Shown piece by piece: positions 6,166 to 10,357 of a stretch of 10,357 nucleotides of DNA. Made by a program: the position numbers and the translations under genes. Under the pieces are notes generated by a model. It saw only the letters and a list, made by a program, of their open reading frames with translations. It ran no database searches and was not told the DNA's origin. The stretch's first letter is position 1, and each line of letters begins with the position of its first letter. This DNA comes from Gallionella sp. GTDB lineage: Bacteria; Pseudomonadota; Gammaproteobacteria; Burkholderiales; Gallionellaceae. The stretch is taken from assembly GCA_024654105.1 (NCBI GenBank), contig JANLID010000415.1, positions 1 to 10,357 of the forward strand. Reading direction: 5' to 3'.

Positions 6166-6699
6166 ATGTCTGAAGCCATTACCATTGCTCGGCCCTATGC
6201 GCAGGCGGCATTCGAAGAGGCGCAAAAACTGTCCGACCTGAAAGGCTGGTCGAAGGTGTTGCAGTCGCTCGCCGAGGCGGTCAGCTATTCGGAGATTCGT
6301 ACCGTGATCAGCAGTCCGCGTGTTGAGAGAACACAACTCGCCGGCTTGCTGGGTGGTATGCTGGACGGCCAGGCCAAGCCACAACAGTTGAATTTCATCC
6401 GGGTGCTGATCGAGAACCAGCGCCTGTTGCTGCTGCCAGAGATTGTGGCCATTTTCGAGACGCTGAAGGCTGAAGCGGAAAAAACCGTGAATGTAACGGT
6501 GGATTCTGCATTTGAGCTGTCCGCTGCCCAACAAGACAAGATCGTCAGCTCGCTGAAAGCGCGTATGGGCCGCGAAATCAAGCTGGTCTGCAAAGTCAAT
6601 AAAGAATTGCTGGGCGGCGTGGTGATTCGCGCCGGAGACAAGGTGATTGATGGTTCATCGCGCACCCGTCTTGGCGAGATGGCAACCGCACTGGCCTGA
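6166..6699 (+). CDS. atpH: F1Fo ATP synthase subunit delta (AtpH)
   Basis: Links the top of the F1 alpha3beta3 hexamer to the b-subunit stalk. The protein is 177 residues, the same as E. coli delta. The N-terminal helical bundle begins with ARPYAQAAFEEA (8-19), the conserved opening motif, and contains NFIRVLIENQRL near 76-87. The C-terminal domain carries LLGGVVIRAGDKVIDGSSRT (about 148-167), the most conserved segment of the family. The ATG is only 5 nt after the atpF stop and lacks a strong Shine-Dalgarno sequence (only GGAAA inside the end of atpF), so translation probably depends on coupling to atpF. Confidence 0.97.
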   Translation: MSEAITIARPYAQAAFEEAQKLSDLKGWSKVLQSLAEAVSYSEIRTVISSPRVERTQLAGLLGGMLDGQAKPQQLNFIRVLIENQRLLLLPEIVAIFETLKAEAEKTVNVTVDSAFELSAAQQDKIVSSLKARMGREIKLVCKVNKELLGGVVIRAGDKVIDGSSRTRLGEMATALA

Positions 6700-6729
6700 T
6701 AAAAGATTTATCAAGATAAGGAAATCCAG

Positions 6730-8271
6730 ATGAAGCTCAACCCTTCTGAAATAAGCAGTTTGATCCGCAGCCGCATCGAGAATTTTGAAACGCTAACGCA
6801 GGAGCGCACCGAAGGTACAGTGGTCAGCGTAACCGACGGTATCGTCCGTGTACATGGGCTATCCGACGTAATGCAGGGTGAAATGCTGGAATTCCCCGGC
6901 AACACCTTCGGCTTGGCGCTGAACCTGGAGCGTGATTCCGTCGGCGCGGTGGTGCTTGGCGAATATGAGCACATCACCGAAGGCGATACGGTCAAGTGCA
7001 CCGGACGCATTCTGGAAGTACCGGTCGGCCCGGAATTGTGCGGCCGCGTGGTGAACGCATTGGGTCAGCCGATCGACGGCAAGGGCCCGATCAACGCCAA
7101 GATGACCGACAAGATCGAGAAGGTGGCGCCAGGAGTGATCGCACGCAAGTCGGTTGACCAGCCGGTACAAACCGGCTTGAAGTCGATCGACTCGATGGTT
7201 CCGATCGGCCGCGGCCAACGCGAGTTAATCATTGGCGACCGCCAAACTGGCAAGACCGCCGTGGCGGTGGATGCCATCATCAACCAGAAGGGTCAGAACA
7301 TGACCTGTGTATACGTGGCGATCGGTCAAAAAGCTTCGACCATCGCCAACGTGGTGCGCAAGCTGGAAGAGCACGGCGCGCTGGGATACACCATCGTGGT
7401 CGCGGCAACCGCTTCGGATTCCGCCGCGATGCAGTTCCTGGCGCCGTATGCCGGTTGCACCATGGGCGAGTATTTCCGCGATCGCGGACAGGACGCGCTG
7501 ATTGTTTACGACGACCTGACCAAGCAAGCCTGGGCCTACCGTCAAATTTCCCTGCTGTTGCGCCGTCCGCCGGGCCGCGAGGCCTACCCCGGCGACGTGT
7601 TCTATCTGCACTCCCGCCTGCTGGAACGCGCAGCACGCGTGAATGCCGACTATGTGGAAGCGTTCACCAAGGGCGAAGTCAAGGGCAAGACCGGTTCGCT
7701 GACCGCATTGCCGATTATTGAGACGCAGGCAGGCGACGTGTCCGCCTTTGTGCCGACCAACGTGATTTCCATTACCGACGGCCAGATATTTCTGGAAACC
7801 GACTTGTTCAACGCCGGTATCCGTCCTGCAATTAACGCCGGTGTTTCAGTGTCCCGCGTGGGCGGCGCAGCGCAAACCAAGGTGATCAAGAAGCTCGGCG
7901 GCGGCGTGCGTCTGGCGCTGGCGCAGTACCGTGAACTGGCCGCCTTCGCGCAGTTCGCTTCGGATCTGGATGAAGCCACCCGCAAGCAGTTGGAGCGCGG
8001 GCGCATGGTTACTGAATTGATGAAGCAGCTGCAATATGCGCCGCTGTCGGTCGCCGCAATGGCAGTCACGTTGTTTGCCGTCAACAAGGGCTATTTCGAT
8101 GACGTGGCGGTGCCCAAGGCGCTGGCGTTTGAGTCGGCGCTGCACACATACCTGAAATCCAGCAACAAGGCGCTGATGGATGCGATTGAGTCCAGCAAGG
8201 ATCTGAATGCCGACAACGAAAAACTGTTGACCGCAGCGATTGAGACGTTCAAGGCAACGGCTGTTTATTGA
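6730..8271 (+). CDS. atpA: F1Fo ATP synthase subunit alpha (AtpA)
   Basis: Non-catalytic nucleotide-binding subunit of F1, three copies alternating with beta. The protein is 513 residues, the same as E. coli alpha. It has an N-terminal beta-barrel (about 25-95), the P-loop GDRQTGKT at 169-176, the Walker B strand ALIVYDD ending at Asp261-Asp262, FVPTNVISITDGQIFLETDLF at 340-360, and the conserved SVSRVGGAAQ with Arg376, which reaches into the catalytic site of the neighbouring beta subunit. The C-terminal helical domain follows from about 380. TAAGGA at 6717-6722 lies 7 nt before the ATG. The 30-nt gap after atpH shows nothing beyond this ribosome-binding site. Confidence 0.99.
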   Translation: MKLNPSEISSLIRSRIENFETLTQERTEGTVVSVTDGIVRVHGLSDVMQGEMLEFPGNTFGLALNLERDSVGAVVLGEYEHITEGDTVKCTGRILEVPVGPELCGRVVNALGQPIDGKGPINAKMTDKIEKVAPGVIARKSVDQPVQTGLKSIDSMVPIGRGQRELIIGDRQTGKTAVAVDAIINQKGQNMTCVYVAIGQKASTIANVVRKLEEHGALGYTIVVAATASDSAAMQFLAPYAGCTMGEYFRDRGQDALIVYDDLTKQAWAYRQISLLLRRPPGREAYPGDVFYLHSRLLERAARVNADYVEAFTKGEVKGKTGSLTALPIIETQAGDVSAFVPTNVISITDGQIFLETDLFNAGIRPAINAGVSVSRVGGAAQTKVIKKLGGGVRLALAQYRELAAFAQFASDLDEATRKQLERGRMVTELMKQLQYAPLSVAAMAVTLFAVNKGYFDDVAVPKALAFESALHTYLKSSNKALMDAIESSKDLNADNEKLLTAAIETFKATAVY

Positions 8272-8288
8272 TGGAACAACTAGCCATC

Positions 8289-8321
8289 CCACTAAGCAAC
8301 CAAAAATCGGTTGCCAAGTGG
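8289..8321 (+). promoter_or_regulatory. Imperfect 11-bp hairpin in the atpA-atpG gap
   Basis: In the 74-nt gap, CCACT (8289-8293) pairs with AGTGG (8317-8321) and GCAACC (8296-8301) pairs with GGTTGC (8309-8314). The two stems are separated by a 2x2 internal loop (AA opposite CA), and the apical loop is AAAAATC. There is no following T-run, so it is not a typical intrinsic terminator. It ends 9 nt before AAGGTG (8331-8336), the atpG ribosome-binding site. A role in mRNA processing, stability or damping of atpG translation (gamma is needed at one third of alpha) is inference. Confidence 0.6.
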
Positions 8322-8345
8322 TTGGTTATAAAGGTGGGGTGAGAA

Positions 8346-9212
8346 ATGGCTGGCAGTAAAGAAATCCGCGCAAAAATCAAGAGCGTGGAAAACACACGCA
8401 AGATTACACGCGCTATGGAAATGGTAGCCGCCGCCAAGATGCGTAAAGCCCAGGAGCGTATGCGTGCGTCGCGCCCCTATGCCGAAAAGATTCGCAATGT
8501 TGCGGCGCATCTGTCGCGCGCCGACGCAGAATACGAACACTCATTCCTGGACAAACACGAAAATATCCAAAATGTCGGACTGATTGTGGTCACTTCCGAC
8601 AAGGGGTTGTGCGGCGGTTTGAATACCAACATCCTGCGTCTTGCGGTAAGCCGCATGAAGGAATGGGAAGGCGAGGGGAAGGGCGTCGTGGTTTGCCCGA
8701 TTGGCAACAAGGGTTTGGGTTTCATGTCGCGTATCGGCGCCCAAATCAAATCCAACTTGACCGGATTGGGCGACACGCCGCACATAGAAAAGCTGATCGG
8801 TGCCGTAAAGGTCATGCTGGATGCTTATGTGGCGGGGGAAATTGATGTCATTTACCTGTGCTACAACGACTTTATCAATACCATGAAGCAAGAACCGCGA
8901 GTGGAGCAATTGCTGCCGCTGAGCGGTGAGCAATTGGGGACTGCCAAGGGTAATTGGGACTATATCTACGAACCGGAAGCCAAGCAGGTGATCGATGAGC
9001 TGCTGGTGCGCTATATCGAGTCGCTGGTTTACCAGGCTGTCGTGGAAAACATGGCTTCCGAACAAAGCGCACGGATGGTGGCGATGAAGGCCGCTTCGGA
9101 CAATGCAAAGAGCGTCATCGGCGAACTCAAACTGGTTTATAACAAGGCGCGCCAGGCGGCCATTACCCGCGAAATTTCGGAAATCGTGAGCGGTGCTGCA
9201 GCGGTTGGCTAG
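8346..9212 (+). CDS. atpG: F1Fo ATP synthase subunit gamma (AtpG)
   Basis: Central rotor shaft of F1, coupling c-ring rotation to catalysis in beta. The protein is 288 residues (E. coli 287). Both conserved termini, which form the antiparallel coiled coil inside alpha3beta3, are present: the N-terminal KEIRAKIKSVENTRKITRAM (5-24) with MVAAAKMRKAQ after it, and the C-terminal MVAMKAASDNAKSVIGEL followed by LVYNKARQAAITREISEIVSGAAAVG. The Rossmann-like middle includes VVTSDKGLCGGLN. AAGGTG at 8331-8336 precedes the ATG by 9 nt, with GGGGTGAG nearer. The last codons (Gly-Ala-Ala-Ala-Val-Gly-stop) recur in degenerate copies downstream. Confidence 0.98.
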   Translation: MAGSKEIRAKIKSVENTRKITRAMEMVAAAKMRKAQERMRASRPYAEKIRNVAAHLSRADAEYEHSFLDKHENIQNVGLIVVTSDKGLCGGLNTNILRLAVSRMKEWEGEGKGVVVCPIGNKGLGFMSRIGAQIKSNLTGLGDTPHIEKLIGAVKVMLDAYVAGEIDVIYLCYNDFINTMKQEPRVEQLLPLSGEQLGTAKGNWDYIYEPEAKQVIDELLVRYIESLVYQAVVENMASEQSARMVAMKAASDNAKSVIGELKLVYNKARQAAITREISEIVSGAAAVG

Positions 9213-9329
9213 CGAAAGCGGCGACATTAAGATTGGGCGATACTAACGTGAGCACAGCGAACGTTACGAAGAGACCAAATCTTTATGGTGCTGCAGCGGT
9301 CGGTTGATAGCGCGGCAACGGTTGGTTAA
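9192..9329 (+). repeat. Degenerate copies of the atpG 3' end repeated in the atpG-atpD gap
   Basis: The last 21 nt of atpG (9192-9212) encode Gly-Ala-Ala-Ala-Val-Gly-stop. A second copy at 9287-9307 matches 17 of 21 bases, sharing an unbroken GGTGCTGCAGCGGT, and encodes the same six residues and a stop. A third, at 9309-9329, matches 15 of 21 and ends Ala-Ala-Thr-Val-Gly-stop. The differences from copy 1 to copy 2 are synonymous or change one stop for another. Copies 2 and 3 start 22 nt apart and lack any upstream gene body. Confidence 0.75.
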
Positions 9330-9376
9330 GGCTTGGGCTGCAAAATATAAAATTAATCAGACGGGGAATCTTAAAA
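9213..9376. other. atpG-atpD intergenic region
   Basis: At 164 nt, this is the longest gap within the atp operon here and is longer than I would expect between atpG and atpD. It holds an inverted repeat (TAACGT 9244-9249 with ACGTTA 9261-9266, 11-nt loop), the two atpG-tail copies, an AT-rich stretch at 9342-9357, and the atpD ribosome-binding site GGGGA at 9363-9367. No T-run terminator and no plausible small gene were found. Confidence 0.7.
9322..9351 (+). promoter_or_regulatory. Possible internal promoter before atpD
   Basis: TATAAA at 9346-9351 (five of six matches to the -10 consensus) has a poor -35 candidate, TTGGTT at 9322-9327, 18 nt upstream. If used, it would start a transcript near 9358, giving a roughly 20-nt leader to atpD and extra beta subunit. 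Evidence is weak, because AT-rich spacers often match -10 elements by chance. Confidence 0.22.
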
Positions 9377-10357
9377 ATGAATCAAGGAAAGATTGTTCAG
9401 TGTATCGGCGCGGTGGTTGACATCGAGTTTCCGCGCGATCAAATGCCCAAAATATATGAAGCCTTGCAATTGGCAGACGTGGGGTCTTCGACTGCCGAGG
9501 CGGGTTTGACTTTTGAAGTGGAGCAGCAACTCGGTGACGGCATAGTGCGCACCATCGCAATGGGTTCTTCAGACGGCCTGCGTCGCGGTATGCTCGTAAA
9601 TTCCAGCGGCAAGGGGATTTCCGTGCCGGTCGGCAGCGGCACACTGGGCCGCATCATGGACGTGCTGGGCCGCCCGATCGACGATGCCGGCGACATTTCA
9701 TGCAAGGAACGTCGCGAGATTCACCAGAAGGCGCCGAAGTTTGACGAGCTGTCCCCGTCTGTCGATCTGTTGGAAACCGGTATCAAAGTGATTGATCTGG
9801 TTTGTCCGTTCGCCAAGGGCGGCAAGGTGGGCCTGTTCGGTGGCGCGGGCGTGGGCAAGACCGTGAACATGCTGGAGCTGATCAACAACATCGCCAAACA
9901 GCACGCCGGCTTGTCGGTGTTCGCGGGCGTGGGCGAGCGTACCCGTGAAGGCAATGACTTCTACCATGAAATGTCGGAAGCGGGAGTTATCGACACAAGC
10001 GACTTTGCCAAGTCCAAGGTGGCCATGGTGTTCGGCCAGATGAATGAACCGCCCGGCAACCGTCTGCGCGTGGCGTTGTCCGGCCTGACCATGGCCGAGT
10101 ATTTCCGCGATGAAGGCCGCGACATCCTATTTTTCGTCGACAACATCTATCGCTTTACCTTGGCCGGTACCGAAGTGTCCGCGTTGCTGGGTCGTATGCC
10201 TTCTGCCGTGGGTTACCAGCCGACGCTGGCGGAAGAAATGGGGCGTTTGCAGGAACGCATCACCTCGACCAAGACTGGTTCGATTACCTCGATTCAGGCC
10301 GTGTATGTGCCCGCGGATGACTTGACCGACCCGTCTCCGGCGACTACTTTCCTGCAT
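9377..10357 (+). CDS. atpD: F1Fo ATP synthase subunit beta (AtpD), 3'-partial
   Basis: Catalytic subunit of F1, three copies per enzyme. The frame is open from ATG 9377 to the right edge, giving 327 residues. About 130 more are expected (E. coli 460 in total). Visible parts: N-terminal beta-barrel with GKIVQCIGAVVDIEFP (4-19), P-loop GGAGVGKT at 155-162 with Lys161, the catalytic GERTREGND at 186-194 with Glu187 and Arg188, Walker B ILFFVDNIYRF with Asp255, then GTEVSALLGRMPSAVGYQPT, QERITSTKTGSITSIQAVYV and ADDLTDPSPATTF. GGGGA at 9363-9367 lies 9 nt before the start. The last readable residues are TFLH, where E. coli has TFAH. The C-terminal helical domain and atpC should lie beyond the edge. 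Confidence 0.98.
   Translation, partial: MNQGKIVQCIGAVVDIEFPRDQMPKIYEALQLADVGSSTAEAGLTFEVEQQLGDGIVRTIAMGSSDGLRRGMLVNSSGKGISVPVGSGTLGRIMDVLGRPIDDAGDISCKERREIHQKAPKFDELSPSVDLLETGIKVIDLVCPFAKGGKVGLFGGAGVGKTVNMLELINNIAKQHAGLSVFAGVGERTREGNDFYHEMSEAGVIDTSDFAKSKVAMVFGQMNEPPGNRLRVALSGLTMAEYFRDEGRDILFFVDNIYRFTLAGTEVSALLGRMPSAVGYQPTLAEEMGRLQERITSTKTGSITSIQAVYVPADDLTDPSPATTFLH

Noticed and set aside
9244..9266. Inverted repeat TAACGT/ACGTTA between atpG and atpD as a terminator
   Set aside because: It has a six-pair AT-rich stem with an 11-nt loop and no T-run. Termination inside the atp operon would also separate beta from the other F1 subunits.

Overview
The window is a single, fully co-directional (+ strand) stretch of conserved bacterial housekeeping genes. 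The order is mnmG - rsmG - parA - parB - atpI - atpB - atpE - atpF - atpH - atpA - atpG - atpD, with mnmG cut at the left edge and atpD cut at the right edge. This gene order (tRNA modification, rRNA methylation, chromosome partition, then the F1Fo ATP synthase operon) is the classical arrangement near the replication origin of beta- and gammaproteobacteria. The protein sequences, particularly subunit c (ending FANPLLAALH) and subunit a, look betaproteobacterial to me, perhaps Nitrosomonadales/Gallionellaceae-like. That placement is by recall of family sequences, not by a search.

Region 1 (1-3947) holds mnmG, rsmG, parA and parB. The first three are chained by two 4-nt ATGA stop/start overlaps, and parB follows parA after 11 nt, so they read as one translationally coupled unit. 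MnmG modifies the tRNA wobble uridine, RsmG makes m7G527 in 16S rRNA, and ParA/ParB segregate the chromosome. No canonical parS site was noticed by eye in the window.

Region 2 (3948-4107) is the gap that precedes the atp operon. It carries a perfect 11-bp tandem repeat, a weak promoter-like sequence, and a hairpin that would bury the Shine-Dalgarno sequence of atpI. A second hairpin overlaps it and is mutually exclusive with it.

Region 3 (4108-10357) is the ATP synthase operon: AtpI (assembly helper), then a, c, b (Fo), then delta, alpha, gamma, beta (F1). Epsilon (atpC) would be expected just beyond the right edge. All catalytic and proton-path residues I can check are present: a-Arg203, c-Asp67, alpha P-loop 169-176 and Arg376, beta P-loop 155-162 and Glu187/Arg188. 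The larger gaps between cistrons hold structure that may set subunit stoichiometry: a U-rich leader before atpE, an 11-bp imperfect hairpin between atpA and atpG, and a 164-nt atpG-atpD gap containing two degenerate extra copies of the 3' end of atpG.

I see no mobile element, CRISPR array, rRNA, tRNA or defence locus, and no novel gene system. The observations worth a second look are in the intergenic regions of the atp operon and in the unusual glycine-poor first helix of subunit c.
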